From: Fimbriiglobus sp.
GTDB taxonomy: Bacteria; Planctomycetota; Planctomycetia; Gemmatales; Gemmataceae
NCBI GenBank assembly: GCA_025352585.1
Contig: JANXTD010000768.1
Span: 1-14,325, forward strand
Length of the DNA stretch: 14,325 nt
Direction of reading: 5' to 3'
Numbering within the stretch: the stretch's first letter is position 1; every line of letters begins with the position of its first letter. The notes below the pieces were generated by a model. That model was not told the DNA's origin. It saw only the letters and a program-made list of their open reading frames with translations, and did no database searches. The translations under genes and the position numbers were made by a program. Shown one piece after another: positions 1 through 7,752 of this stretch.

Positions 1-1
1 G

Positions 2-1975
2 GCGAAGCGGGCCGCCCCGCGGGGGGTGCTCGCGCGCATGGCCGCCGCCATCGTCCACCGCGGCCCCGACGAAGACGGCTACCTCGAACGGCCCGGCGTG
101 AGCCTCGCCAACCGCCGGCTGTCGATCGTTGGACTGGCCGACGGGCAGCAGCCGATCGGCAACGAAGACCGCAACGTCTGGACGGTGTTCAACGGCGAGT
201 TCTTCGACTACCCCGAGCAGCGCAAGGCTCTTGAGGCGAACGGCCACCGCTTCCGGACGCACACCGACACCGAGATCATCCCGCACCTCTGGGAAGAACA
301 CCGCGCCGGCCTTTGGAGTCACCTCAAGGGCCAGTTCGCACTGTGCGTCTGGGACGAAACCACGAACGAGTTCGCCCTCGGCCGGGACCGCGCCGGCATC
401 TGCCCGCTCTTCTACGCCACCGTCACACTCGACGGCGGGCCGTGGCTGCTGTTCGCCAGCGAGGCCAAGGCCCTGTTCGCGTCGGGGCTGGTCACGCCGA
501 AGCCGAGCATCCAGGGCTTGAACCACATCTTCACGTTCTTCGCCATGCCGGGGCCGGTGACGGTCTTCGACGGCGTGACCCTGCTGCCGCCGGGGCAGTA
601 CCTGCACTTCACGCCGGGCCAGGGCAGCGTCGCGGCGATGCTGACGCGCAAGATCTACTGGGAAGTCAACTACCCCGACTGGGGCGACGAGGACTACGGC
701 TTCGACGAGGACAAGACGGTTCGCGGTTTCGAGGAGGTGCTGTACGCTGCGGTGGAGAAGCGCTTGCGGGCCGACGTGCCGGTCGTGTCGTACCTGTCGG
801 GCGGCGTCGACTCGTCGCTGATCGTGGCGATGGCCTGCAAGGTGCTCGGCCGGCCGCTACCGACGTTCACCGTCAGTGTGCAGCAGCCGGGGCAGAACGA
901 GGAGTCGGAAGCCCTGCAAACCGCGAAGTACCTCGGCTGCGCGCCGGTCGTGGTGCCGTGCGGCCACGACGAGTTGCGCACCGGCTACCCCGAACTCGTC
1001 GCCGCCGCGGAGTTCCCCGTGATTGACACGGCGTGCTTGGGCATCATGCACCTGGCGCGGAGCGTGCGGGCCAACGGCTTCAAGGTCGCGCTCACCGGCG
1101 AGGGGGCCGACGAGTGGCTGGCCGGCTACCCGTGGTTCAAGATCCACCGGGCGACGCGCTGGCTCGACAACGTCCCCGGCGTGCCGCTGGGCTATTACGC
1201 ACGCAAGCTGGTGCTGAAGTACTTCGCCGGCAGCCCCATCTACCCGCAGGAGTTCGTCCGCCACGCCCAGGACGCCGTCGGCGGGCAGAACGGCTGGCTC
1301 GACCTGTACGGCATGATGAGCCTCAACAAGCTGCGCTTCTTCCGCCGCGACATCATGGCGTCGGTGATGGACAAGTCGCCCTACGACGACCTCGAACTGA
1401 CGCCGAAGCTGCGTCGCTGGCACCCGTTCCACCGGCAGATGTACCTGGGCGCACGCATCATGCTCGCCGGGCACCTGTTGTCGGGCAAGGGCGACCGCGT
1501 GGCGATGCACAACTCCGTCGAGACGCGGTACCCGTTCCTCGACGAGGACGTGGTCGATTACATGGCCAAGCTGCACCCGTCGTGGAAGCTGCGCGGGCTG
1601 CTGCAAGACAAGTTCATCGAGCGGAAAGTCGCGGAGAACTGGCTGCCGAAGGAGGTGGCGTGGCGCAAGAAGCTGATGTTCCGCGCCCCGATGGATAGCT
1701 GGATTCAAAAAGCCGCCCCCGGCCAGAGTCCGTGGATCGACGAGGTTCTCTCGCCGGAGAGTCTGCGCAAGACGGAGTTCTTCGACCCCGCCGCCGTGGC
1801 CGCCGGCCGCGCCCGCCTGGCGTCGATGCGGCGGCGTTCGCCGGGCCGCACCGGCCTCGAAATGGGCCTGACCGCCGTCGTCTCGACGCAACTCTGGCAC
1901 CACCTCTACATGGACTCCGGCCTGTGCAGCCTGCCGTCGCTGGGCTACGCCGTGCCGTCACTCGCGACAGTCTGA
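2..1975 (+). CDS. asnB: Asparagine synthetase (glutamine-hydrolysing), 5' end outside window
   Basis: Makes asparagine or amidates another carboxylate, using ammonia from glutamine and ATP. The frame is open to the left edge, so the start and the N-terminal catalytic cysteine lie outside; probably only some 10-15 residues are missing. Numbering from the codon at 26: the glutaminase domain shows HRGPDEDG (about 11-18), RRLSIVGL and FNGEFFDY, with RDRAGICPLFY near 120. The synthetase domain has the ATP-pyrophosphatase loop SGGVDSS at 258-264, then LTGEGADEW and an SVETRYPFLD segment typical of the AsnB family. Length (about 657 visible residues) fits the long bacterial AsnB forms. A permease gene follows after 29 bases, suggesting one transcript. 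Asparagine supply is the default reading; amidation of a natural product or envelope component is an alternative because of the exporter and terpenoid genes next to it. The family call is secure, the substrate is not. Confidence 0.93.
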   Translation, partial: AKRAAPRGVLARMAAAIVHRGPDEDGYLERPGVSLANRRLSIVGLADGQQPIGNEDRNVWTVFNGEFFDYPEQRKALEANGHRFRTHTDTEIIPHLWEEHRAGLWSHLKGQFALCVWDETTNEFALGRDRAGICPLFYATVTLDGGPWLLFASEAKALFASGLVTPKPSIQGLNHIFTFFAMPGPVTVFDGVTLLPPGQYLHFTPGQGSVAAMLTRKIYWEVNYPDWGDEDYGFDEDKTVRGFEEVLYAAVEKRLRADVPVVSYLSGGVDSSLIVAMACKVLGRPLPTFTVSVQQPGQNEESEALQTAKYLGCAPVVVPCGHDELRTGYPELVAAAEFPVIDTACLGIMHLARSVRANGFKVALTGEGADEWLAGYPWFKIHRATRWLDNVPGVPLGYYARKLVLKYFAGSPIYPQEFVRHAQDAVGGQNGWLDLYGMMSLNKLRFFRRDIMASVMDKSPYDDLELTPKLRRWHPFHRQMYLGARIMLAGHLLSGKGDRVAMHNSVETRYPFLDEDVVDYMAKLHPSWKLRGLLQDKFIERKVAENWLPKEVAWRKKLMFRAPMDSWIQKAAPGQSPWIDEVLSPESLRKTEFFDPAAVAAGRARLASMRRRSPGRTGLEMGLTAVVSTQLWHHLYMDSGLCSLPSLGYAVPSLATV

Positions 1976-1977
1976 CC

Positions 1978-1998
1978 ATACCCGATACCCGATACCCG
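1978..1998 (+). repeat. Three perfect tandem copies of a 7-base unit
   Basis: The unit ATACCCG occurs three times without mismatch and fills most of the 29-base gap between the asparagine synthetase stop and the permease start. No Shine-Dalgarno-like sequence is visible between the repeat and the ATG at 2005. Loss or gain of a unit would change spacing by 7 bases without touching either reading frame. Confidence 0.85.
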
Positions 1999-2004
1999 AG
2001 CCGA

Positions 2005-3132
2005 ATGACCTACGCCCTGCAAACCCTGATCCACGAGCGCAGCCGTTACGCGGCCGGCGTCGGGGCGGTGCTGTTCTCGGCGGTGCTGATCGCCCTGCAA
2101 GTCGGCCTATTACTGGGGCTGTTCGAGCTGACCTCGATCCCGGTGGACCACAGTTCGGCCGACCTCTGGGTCGGCGGCAACCACGTCGAGAGCGTCGATC
2201 TGGGCCGGCCGATCCCGGCGAGCTACATCGGCCGACTCAACAAGCCCGGCGTGCAGATGCCGGAGTTGTACTACCTGAACTTCGCCAACTTCACCAAGCC
2301 GAGCGGCGGCTACTCGCTGTGTACCGTCGTCGGCACCGGCCTGACCGCCGACCACGCCGGCTGCCCCGACGTGCTGACGGCCGAGCACCGCCAACTGCTG
2401 ACGGAGAGCATGACCGTCTGCGTCGATCAGTCCGACCTCGGTAAGCTGGGCCTCGAGCGCGTCGGCGACCGCGGCAAGGTCAACGGCCGCGAGGTCCGGC
2501 TGGTCGGGGTGGTGAGCGGCATCAAGAGCCTGGCCGCGCCGTGGCTGCTCTGCTCGCAGACGACGGCGCGCGAACTCCTCGTGGCCGTCAACCCGACCTA
2601 CTCCGACCACGTCACGTACCTGCTGGCCCGCTGCGACGACCCGGCCCACGCCAAGGGCATCGCCAAGGAGTTGGCCGCGGAATACCCCGAGATGTCGGTC
2701 TACACCGCCGACGAGTTCTCGACCAAGTCGCGGATGTTCTGGCTGCTGCGCACGAAGGCCGGCGTCGCCCTGGGGTACGCGGCGCTGCTGGGCCTGTTGG
2801 TCGGCGCGGTCATCACGGCGCAAACCCTGTACGCCGCGACGATGGCGAGCGCCAAGGAGTTCGCCACGCTGCTGGCGTTGGGCATCCCGCGGCGAAAGAT
2901 TTACGGGCTGGTGATGACGCAGTCGTTCTGGATCGGCCTGATCGGCGTGACCCTGGCGTACCCGGTGGTCCACCTGCTGGGCTACGTCGCCGAGCAGGCC
3001 GGCGGCCGCGTCGTCATTCGCTGGGAAGTGCTGTTGGGTGCCGCGGTGCTGACGATGGGAACGTCGCTGCTGGCGGGGCTGGTGGCGCTGCGGTCGGTCA
3101 AGAACATCGAGCCGATGAGCCTCCTGAGGTGA
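2005..3132 (+). CDS. FtsX/DevC-type ABC transporter permease
   Basis: Inner-membrane permease of a MacB/DevC-like ABC exporter, predicted to work with the ATPase and HlyD-like adaptor encoded directly downstream. The 375-residue product has one N-terminal membrane segment (about 15-38), a large extracytoplasmic domain (about 40-245), and three C-terminal segments (about 253-278, 302-328, 343-364). This is the usual 1+3 layout of FtsX-like permeases. The segment around 280-300 (ASAKEFATLLALGIPRRKIY) resembles the coupling-helix region seen in DevC proteins. The ATG at 2005 is chosen because the upstream in-frame sequence is arginine/proline-rich and antagonistic to a membrane protein, whereas the hydrophobic segment begins soon after this ATG. 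No clear ribosome-binding site is visible, so translation may be coupled to the gene before it. The substrate is unknown. Confidence 0.85.
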   Translation: MTYALQTLIHERSRYAAGVGAVLFSAVLIALQVGLLLGLFELTSIPVDHSSADLWVGGNHVESVDLGRPIPASYIGRLNKPGVQMPELYYLNFANFTKPSGGYSLCTVVGTGLTADHAGCPDVLTAEHRQLLTESMTVCVDQSDLGKLGLERVGDRGKVNGREVRLVGVVSGIKSLAAPWLLCSQTTARELLVAVNPTYSDHVTYLLARCDDPAHAKGIAKELAAEYPEMSVYTADEFSTKSRMFWLLRTKAGVALGYAALLGLLVGAVITAQTLYAATMASAKEFATLLALGIPRRKIYGLVMTQSFWIGLIGVTLAYPVVHLLGYVAEQAGGRVVIRWEVLLGAAVLTMGTSLLAGLVALRSVKNIEPMSLLR

Positions 3133-3134
3133 GT

Positions 3135-3869
3135 ATGCCGAGCGCGTCGTCGAACCCGAGCCTGCGTTCGGTCCGCCTCGAGCGGACCTTCGGCGACGGC
3201 GCGACCCGGCGCGTGGCGCTGAGCCAGGTGACGTTCGACCTCTTCCCCGGCCGGCTAGCACTCTTGATGGGGCCGTCGGGCAGCGGCAAGTCGACGCTGC
3301 TGGCGATCCTGTCGGGCCTGCTCAACCCCGACGCCGGGCAGGTGTTGGCCTGGGAGGGCGGCGGCTACGTCGATGTCTGGGGGATGTCGCAGACCCAGCG
3401 CGAGGCGTTCCGCCTGCGGCAAGTCGGCTTCATCTTCCAGGGCTACAACCTCTTCCCCGCGTTCACCGCGGCGCAGCAACTCGAGATCGTTTTGAAGTGG
3501 GGCCAGAACGCCAGTTCGTCGGACGCCCGCCGCCGGTCGCACGCCATGCTCGAAGGGCTGGGCCTCGGCGGCCAGATGAACAAGAAGCCGTCGCAACTCT
3601 CCGGCGGCGAGAAGCAGCGCGTGGCCATCGGCCGGGCGCTGGTCAAAGGCTCGAAGTTCATCTTCGCCGACGAGCCGACTTCGGCCCTCGACTGGGAGAA
3701 CGGCAAGCTGGTGCTCGAACTGTTGCGCCGCGAGGCGCACGAGCACGGGGCGACCATCTTTGTCGTGTCTCACGACAGTCGCATGCTACCCTACACGGAT
3801 ATCGCGTACCATTTAGAAGACGGCCACCTCGGCGAACTGTCCCGAAGCCCCTTGGCGGACCTCTCATGA
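3135..3869 (+). CDS. ABC transporter ATP-binding protein (DevA/LolD/MacB-like)
   Basis: Cytoplasmic ATPase that powers the exporter formed with the neighbouring permease and adaptor. The 244-residue protein has a complete nucleotide-binding domain: Walker A GPSGSGKST (46-54, K52), Q-loop glutamine at 102 in FIFQGYNLF, signature LSGGEKQR starting at 155, Walker B with D179-E180 in FADEPTSALD, and the H-loop histidine at 213 in VSHD. The LSGGEKQRVAIGRAL form is typical of the LolD/MacB/DevA group rather than importers. The start at 3135 lies 2 bases after the permease stop, with GAGG at 3126-3129 five bases upstream as a ribosome-binding site. Its stop overlaps the ATG of the adaptor gene. Family call is very secure; the cargo is not known. 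Confidence 0.95.
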   Translation: MPSASSNPSLRSVRLERTFGDGATRRVALSQVTFDLFPGRLALLMGPSGSGKSTLLAILSGLLNPDAGQVLAWEGGGYVDVWGMSQTQREAFRLRQVGFIFQGYNLFPAFTAAQQLEIVLKWGQNASSSDARRRSHAMLEGLGLGGQMNKKPSQLSGGEKQRVAIGRALVKGSKFIFADEPTSALDWENGKLVLELLRREAHEHGATIFVVSHDSRMLPYTDIAYHLEDGHLGELSRSPLADLS

Positions 3870-4999
3870 CGATGCGTTGGAAAGCGTTGCCCTGGGCCGC
3901 CGGGGTCGTCCTGCTGGCCGGGGCGCTGCTGGGCGCGCGGCTGCTCGACCCGCCCGACGGCTCGCCGAAACCTGCTGCCCCGGCCAAGCCCGCCGCGGCG
4001 GTCGGGGGCGGCGTCACGGTGCTGGGCAGTGTGATGAGCGACCCGCCCGAGGCCCCCGTCGGCCCGCCGGCGCTCGCGGCACTGCTCACGGTGGACAAGC
4101 TGCTCGTGACCGAGGGCCAGACCGTCGCCGTCGGCGACCCGTTGGTGAAGTTCGACGACGCGCAGGTGCGCGAAAAGTTGCCGCAAGCCTTGGCCGGTCT
4201 GGCGGCGGCCCGCGAAGACTTGGTCAAGGCGGAGGCGCAGCGCGTCGGGCTGCCGCTGCAACTCCAGGCCCAAGAGTTGACGATTCGCACGCTCCGCGCG
4301 AACCTCAAGGAGGGCGAGGACCAGTTCAAGATCGCCAGCACGCAGTTCGAGCGCGTCCTGGACTTGAAGCTCCCGACGACCGGGGCGTTGCGGACGCCGG
4401 CCGAGAAGGTCGTTGATCGGAGCGAGAACCTCGAACTCCGCAAGGGCAACGAGGCGCTGAACAACTTGCGCGCCAAGATCGACGGCGAGGAGTTGAAGTT
4501 GCAGGGCCTCAAGTTGACGCCGGTGGACGCCGACGTGCGGGCCGCCAACGCCAAGATCGCGCAGTACACCGCACTGGTCGCCGAGGCCCAGGGTGCCCTC
4601 GACGCCTGCACGCTGAAGGCCCGCGTCGCCGGGGTGGTCGAGCGCGTCTACGCCACGCCGGGCCAGACCTTCGGCCCAGCCGTGCGCTCGCCGGTGCTGT
4701 GGATCGTGCCGTCGGGCAAGCGGGTCGTGCGCGCCGAGGTCGAGTCGGAGTTCGCCCCGCGCGTCAGCGACAAGGAGGGCACCAAGGTCAGCATCACCGA
4801 CAGCAACAACTTCGCCTTCACCTACGAGGGCGTCGTCCGCCGGGTCGGCACGGCCTTCCTGGCCCGTCGGTCGCAGCAAGACGCGCTGGCGCTGACGCCG
4901 ACGTACGTGCTGGAGTGCCTGATCGACGTGACCGACGCCGCGCCGCCGGGCAAGCCGCCGTTGCGCGTGGGGCAGCCGGTGCGCGTGACGTTCCCGTGA
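3866..4999 (+). CDS. HlyD/DevB-like membrane fusion (periplasmic adaptor) protein
   Basis: Periplasmic adaptor linking the inner-membrane ABC exporter to an outer-membrane channel or to an acceptor. The 377-residue protein has an N-terminal membrane anchor (about 5-27), an Ala/Pro-rich spacer, and a first lipoyl-like half (about 66-99, with LLVTEGQTVAVGDPLVKFDD). A long charged helical hairpin follows (about 100-240). The second lipoyl half is about 246-275 (TLKARVAGVVERVYATPGQT), then a C-terminal beta region. This is the classic HlyD/DevB domain order. The ATG overlaps the ATPase stop as ATGA; a second ATG six bases later is an alternative start. Gene order here is permease-ATPase-adaptor, whereas cyanobacterial dev operons run B-C-A. 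No TolC-like gene is in the window. Confidence 0.88.
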   Translation: MTMRWKALPWAAGVVLLAGALLGARLLDPPDGSPKPAAPAKPAAAVGGGVTVLGSVMSDPPEAPVGPPALAALLTVDKLLVTEGQTVAVGDPLVKFDDAQVREKLPQALAGLAAAREDLVKAEAQRVGLPLQLQAQELTIRTLRANLKEGEDQFKIASTQFERVLDLKLPTTGALRTPAEKVVDRSENLELRKGNEALNNLRAKIDGEELKLQGLKLTPVDADVRAANAKIAQYTALVAEAQGALDACTLKARVAGVVERVYATPGQTFGPAVRSPVLWIVPSGKRVVRAEVESEFAPRVSDKEGTKVSITDSNNFAFTYEGVVRRVGTAFLARRSQQDALALTPTYVLECLIDVTDAAPPGKPPLRVGQPVRVTFP

Positions 5000-5862
5000 G
5001 CCGGGACCGCGTCGCGGCCTCCTACGCCCACTGCCGCCGGGTGACGGCCCGCGCGAAGTCGAGCTTCCCGCTGGCCTTCCGGCTGTTGCCGCGGCCCAAG
5101 CGCGACGGCATGGCGGCACTTTACGCCTTTTTCCGGCTGACCGACGACCTCGCCGACGAGCCGGGCGACCCCGCGGCGAAGTGCCACGCCCTGAACCGCT
5201 GGCGTGCCCAACTCGACGACGCCACCCGCGGCGTCTTCGCCCACCGCGTCCACGCCGCCTTGCACGACACCGTGTGCCGCTACGCCGTGCCGGTGGCCCA
5301 CCTGCACGCGGTGATCGACGGCGTCGCCCAGGATGTCGTGCCGCAACCCTTCGCCACCTTCGACGAGTTGTACCCGTACTGCTACCGCGTGGCGTCGGCG
5401 GTCGGGCTGGCGTGCGTGCCGGTCTGGGGCGTGCGGCCGGGCGTCGATCCCGCGGCAGTCGCCGCCGCGTCCGAAGCGGCGGGCGTCGCCTTCCAGTTGA
5501 CGAACATCCTGCGCGACTTCGGCGAAGACTTTCGCGACGGCCGCGTCTACCTGCCGGCCGAGGACTTCGCCCGCTTCGGCCTCACGCCGGCGACGTGCGC
5601 GGAGCCGGCGAATCAGGCGAAGTTCCTCGCGCTGGTGGCGTTCGAGGCGGCGCGGGCGCGGGAGTTTTACGCGGCGAGTATGCCGCTCGCCGGGATGCTC
5701 ACACCCGAGGGCCGGCGAATCTTCACGGCGCTCTCGACGCTGTATCGCAGGCTGCTCGACCGCGTCGAGGCCCGCGCCGGCGACGTGCTGACGCGCCGCG
5801 TGCGCTTGCCGCGCGCGACGAAGGCGGCCGTGCTGGTGCGGGCGTGGCTGGACCGGGGGTGA
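4996..5862 (+). CDS. Squalene/phytoene synthase family enzyme (HpnC/HpnD/CrtB-like)
   Basis: Head-to-head condensation of two prenyl diphosphates, giving presqualene diphosphate/squalene (hopanoid and sterol route) or phytoene (carotenoid route). The 288-residue length is typical. Two aspartate-rich magnesium/diphosphate motifs are present: DDLADE at 50-55 and NILRDFGEDFRDGRVYLP starting at 170. The segment YPYCYRVASAVGLACVPVWG near 130-150 is also a family hallmark. The GTG start at 4996 overlaps the adaptor stop as GTGA; the next in-frame ATG would delete the first aspartate motif, so GTG is preferred. Position at the end of an exporter operon suggests a membrane-lipid theme, but that link is inferred. 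The sequence alone does not let me choose between HpnC, HpnD, squalene synthase and phytoene synthase. Confidence 0.9.
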   Translation: MSRDRVAASYAHCRRVTARAKSSFPLAFRLLPRPKRDGMAALYAFFRLTDDLADEPGDPAAKCHALNRWRAQLDDATRGVFAHRVHAALHDTVCRYAVPVAHLHAVIDGVAQDVVPQPFATFDELYPYCYRVASAVGLACVPVWGVRPGVDPAAVAAASEAAGVAFQLTNILRDFGEDFRDGRVYLPAEDFARFGLTPATCAEPANQAKFLALVAFEAARAREFYAASMPLAGMLTPEGRRIFTALSTLYRRLLDRVEARAGDVLTRRVRLPRATKAAVLVRAWLDRG

Positions 5863-5892
5863 CGCGGCGCTCACGCGGACGCTCCGTGCCCC

Positions 5893-5910
5893 GGCGGCTA
5901 CAATACCGCC
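5893..5910 (+). promoter_or_regulatory. Promoter-like -10 box inside a GGCGG/CCGCC inverted repeat
   Basis: TACAAT (5899-5904) lies 33 bases before the ATG at 5938. It is flanked by the inverted arms GGCGG (5893-5897) and CCGCC (5906-5910). No convincing -35 hexamer is visible. The arms could be an operator, but 5-base GC arms occur often by chance in this GC-rich DNA. Confidence 0.4.
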
Positions 5911-5937
5911 TTCACCCCCGCGACCCGAGTGCGACCG

Positions 5938-7047
5938 ATGGCCCCTGTGCAATTCCTGGCCGACAACCACGACGCGGGCGAGACCGTCGCCGGGATGCTG
6001 CGCAAGCGCTTCCACCTCTCGTGGAAGCAGGCCAAGAGCCTCGTCGCCGGCGGCCACGTCCGCGTCGCCGGCATGGGCTGCACCGATGTCGCGCTGCGCA
6101 TCAAGCGCGGCAACCGCGTCTGGATCCGCGACGGCACCTTGGAACGCAAGCCCGGCCTCGTGCTGCCCAAAGCGCCGGCGAAACCGGGGGAGGCGAAAGC
6201 CCCCGAGCCGAAGTCGAAGCGGGCCTCGGAGCGCACCCTCGAAAGGCCTCAGCCGAAGGCCCCGCGCCGGGACGCCCACACGCCGGCGATCCCGTCGGGC
6301 CTCGAACTCGTCTACTCCGACGACGCCGTCGCGGTCGTCAACAAGCCCGCCGGCATCACCACGATGCGGCACGCCGAAGAAGCGGCCGAGTTCGGCGCGG
6401 GCAAGGGCGGCTTCCTGCCCAAGACCGTCGCCGACTTCGTGCCGATGCTGTTGGGCAACCCCCGCGCCAAGCTCGTGGCGGTCCACCGCATCGACCAGGG
6501 CACGTCGGGGCTAGTCGTGTTCGCCCGCACTGCCGCCGCCGCGAAGGGCTTGACCGAGCAGTTCCGCAAGCACACCGTCGAGCGCCGTTACTTGGCGCTC
6601 GTGCGCGGCGGCTTGCCCAAGGCCGGCCGCCTCGAAAGTACACTGATTCCCGACCGCGGCGACGGCCGGCGCGGCAGCGGGGCCGCCGACCACGCCGAGG
6701 GCAAGCGGGCCGTCACCAACGTCAAAATCGCGGAGAACCTGGGCAAATACGCCGCCGTGGAATGCCGCCTCGAAACCGGCCGCACGCACCAGGTCCGCAT
6801 TCACCTGGGCGAGGCGGGGCACCCGCTCTGCGGCGAGAAGCTTTACGACCGCCCTCTACACGGCAAGCCGTTGCCCGACGGCAGCGACGCCCTGCGGCCG
6901 ATGCTGCACGCGGTCCGCCTCGGCTTCAAGCACCCGACGACGGGCGAGACGATGGCCTGGGACGAGGCCCCGCCCGCCGACTTCGCCACGCTGTGGCGCG
7001 ACCTGCGGGAGCGGGCCAAGGCGGCGGCCCCCGAGACCCCGAGCTGA
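5938..7047 (+). CDS. RluA-family RNA pseudouridine synthase
   Basis: Converts specific uridines in rRNA or tRNA to pseudouridine in the cytoplasm. The 369-residue protein has an S4-like RNA-binding domain at about 5-65 (LSWKQAKSLVAGGHVRVAG). A lysine/proline/glutamate-rich linker spans about 75-120. The catalytic domain contains HRIDQGTSGLVVFAR with the expected nucleophilic aspartate at 186. It later carries RRYLALVRG and the family-typical LETGRTHQVRIHL and HPLCGEKLY segments. The ATG at 5938 is preferred over an in-frame GTG at 5929 because its distance from the -10-like box matches two other transcription units here. It is separated from the previous gene by about 75 bases and seems to start its own transcript. 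Target site (RluC/RluD/other) cannot be assigned. Confidence 0.93.
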   Translation: MAPVQFLADNHDAGETVAGMLRKRFHLSWKQAKSLVAGGHVRVAGMGCTDVALRIKRGNRVWIRDGTLERKPGLVLPKAPAKPGEAKAPEPKSKRASERTLERPQPKAPRRDAHTPAIPSGLELVYSDDAVAVVNKPAGITTMRHAEEAAEFGAGKGGFLPKTVADFVPMLLGNPRAKLVAVHRIDQGTSGLVVFARTAAAAKGLTEQFRKHTVERRYLALVRGGLPKAGRLESTLIPDRGDGRRGSGAADHAEGKRAVTNVKIAENLGKYAAVECRLETGRTHQVRIHLGEAGHPLCGEKLYDRPLHGKPLPDGSDALRPMLHAVRLGFKHPTTGETMAWDEAPPADFATLWRDLRERAKAAAPETPS

Positions 7048-7152
7048 CACGGCGCGAGCTTTGCCGGCCACTCGACCCGGCGCGCAATTTCCGCCCGCCA
7101 GGGCGTTCGGTGGGGTCACCCGAGCCGGGGCGCGTCGCCTCGCGGTGGGGGT

Positions 7153-7170
7153 CCGGGAAGACTTTTCCGG
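7153..7170 (+). other. Short hairpin in the 7048-7266 intergenic region
   Basis: CCGGGAA and TTTCCGG form a 7-base-pair stem (one G-T pair) with the 4-base loop GACT. It lies downstream of the pseudouridine synthase gene and just before a promoter-like pair. There is no T-run after it, so it is at best a weak or factor-assisted terminator. The rest of this 219-base gap shows only the promoter described separately. Confidence 0.3.
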
Positions 7171-7180
7171 GACATCAATC

Positions 7181-7210
7181 TTGCCCGCGTGGTGAAGCGT
7201 GTGTTAAACT
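7181..7210 (+). promoter_or_regulatory. Candidate sigma70-type promoter for the 7267 gene
   Basis: TTGCCC (7181-7186) and TAAACT (7205-7210) are separated by 18 bases, each matching four or five of the six consensus positions. They are followed by a leader of about 50 bases. The placement argues against translation beginning at the upstream GTG codons around 7189. Confidence 0.45.
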
Positions 7211-7266
7211 ACTACCGCACGCCGGCGCAAGCCGGCACGCCTTCGCTACTCCGTGAGGTCACCGAG

Positions 7267-7752
7267 ATGCCGGTCGTCGCCCCCTTTTGCCCCGAGCGCC
7301 ACGCCTACGACTCGCCCGACGCCCTCGACCTGCCGCACGGGACGCCGATCGACCGCCGTAGTATTTTCACGGACTGCGTCCACGAGGCCGACCGCTTCAA
7401 GTGGATCGAAAGTGAGAAGGCCGGCCGCGACCTCGGCGAGGGGGCCATCAAGAATTGGGTGCAGCACCACTGGTGGGGCTACCTGCGCGCCCGCTGGCTC
7501 GAACACCTCCAGGGCAACACCTTCTGGATGGAACTCGACCGCGGCGACTTCGGCTTGCTCCGGCGCGACTTCACCGACCACCGCGACCTCCTCGACCAAA
7601 TCGTCGAACTCCTGAAGGACGGCCAGGAGAACCTCGGGGTGATCGCCTGGGCCAAGCGTTGTCGGCTCGACATCGAGCCGGTCATCCAGATCCTCGAAGC
7701 CCTCGACATCAACAGCCGCCGGCTCGTCCACCAGTTCGACTGCGTCCGCTGA
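7267..7752 (+). CDS. Conserved-looking protein of unknown function, 161 residues
   Basis: I do not recognise a named function. The protein is soluble, with no signal peptide or membrane segment, and mainly helical in appearance. It is rich in tryptophan and charged residues in the middle: IESEKAGRDLGEGAIKNW (about 46-63), HHWWGYLRARWLEHLQ and FWMELDRGDFGLL. The C-terminal part (about 120-161) contains the helical segment AKRCRLDIEPVIQILEALD. The ESEKAGRDLGE segment faintly recalls a motif I associate with DUF4032-like proteins; this is an unverified memory. The ATG at 7267 is chosen because GAGG (7255-7258) lies eight bases upstream and a promoter-like pair lies 57 bases upstream. The stop overlaps the likely CTG start of mobA. 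Coding character is good: balanced residue use, unlike the arginine-rich shadow frames. Confidence 0.75.
   Translation: MPVVAPFCPERHAYDSPDALDLPHGTPIDRRSIFTDCVHEADRFKWIESEKAGRDLGEGAIKNWVQHHWWGYLRARWLEHLQGNTFWMELDRGDFGLLRRDFTDHRDLLDQIVELLKDGQENLGVIAWAKRCRLDIEPVIQILEALDINSRRLVHQFDCVR

Noticed and set aside
1978..1998. Heptamer repeats as the start of a CRISPR or other array
   Set aside because: Only three contiguous copies, no spacers and no cas genes.
4822..6486. Long open frame on the - strand (554 codons)
   Set aside because: It lies opposite the adaptor, terpenoid synthase and pseudouridine synthase genes and is dominated by Arg, Gly, His and Ala, the usual result of high-GC antisense reading. 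No domain motifs are visible.
7153..7170. Rho-independent terminator
   Set aside because: The stem is only 7 base pairs and no T-run follows, so it is listed only as a hairpin.
5181..7256. 691-codon + frame overlapping the synthase and pseudouridine synthase genes
   Set aside because: Arginine/proline-rich and free of motifs, while the other frames hold clear domain proteins.
7189..7266. Upstream GTG start for the 161-residue protein
   Set aside because: It would place the likely -10 box inside the coding region and lacks a ribosome-binding site; the ATG at 7267 has one.
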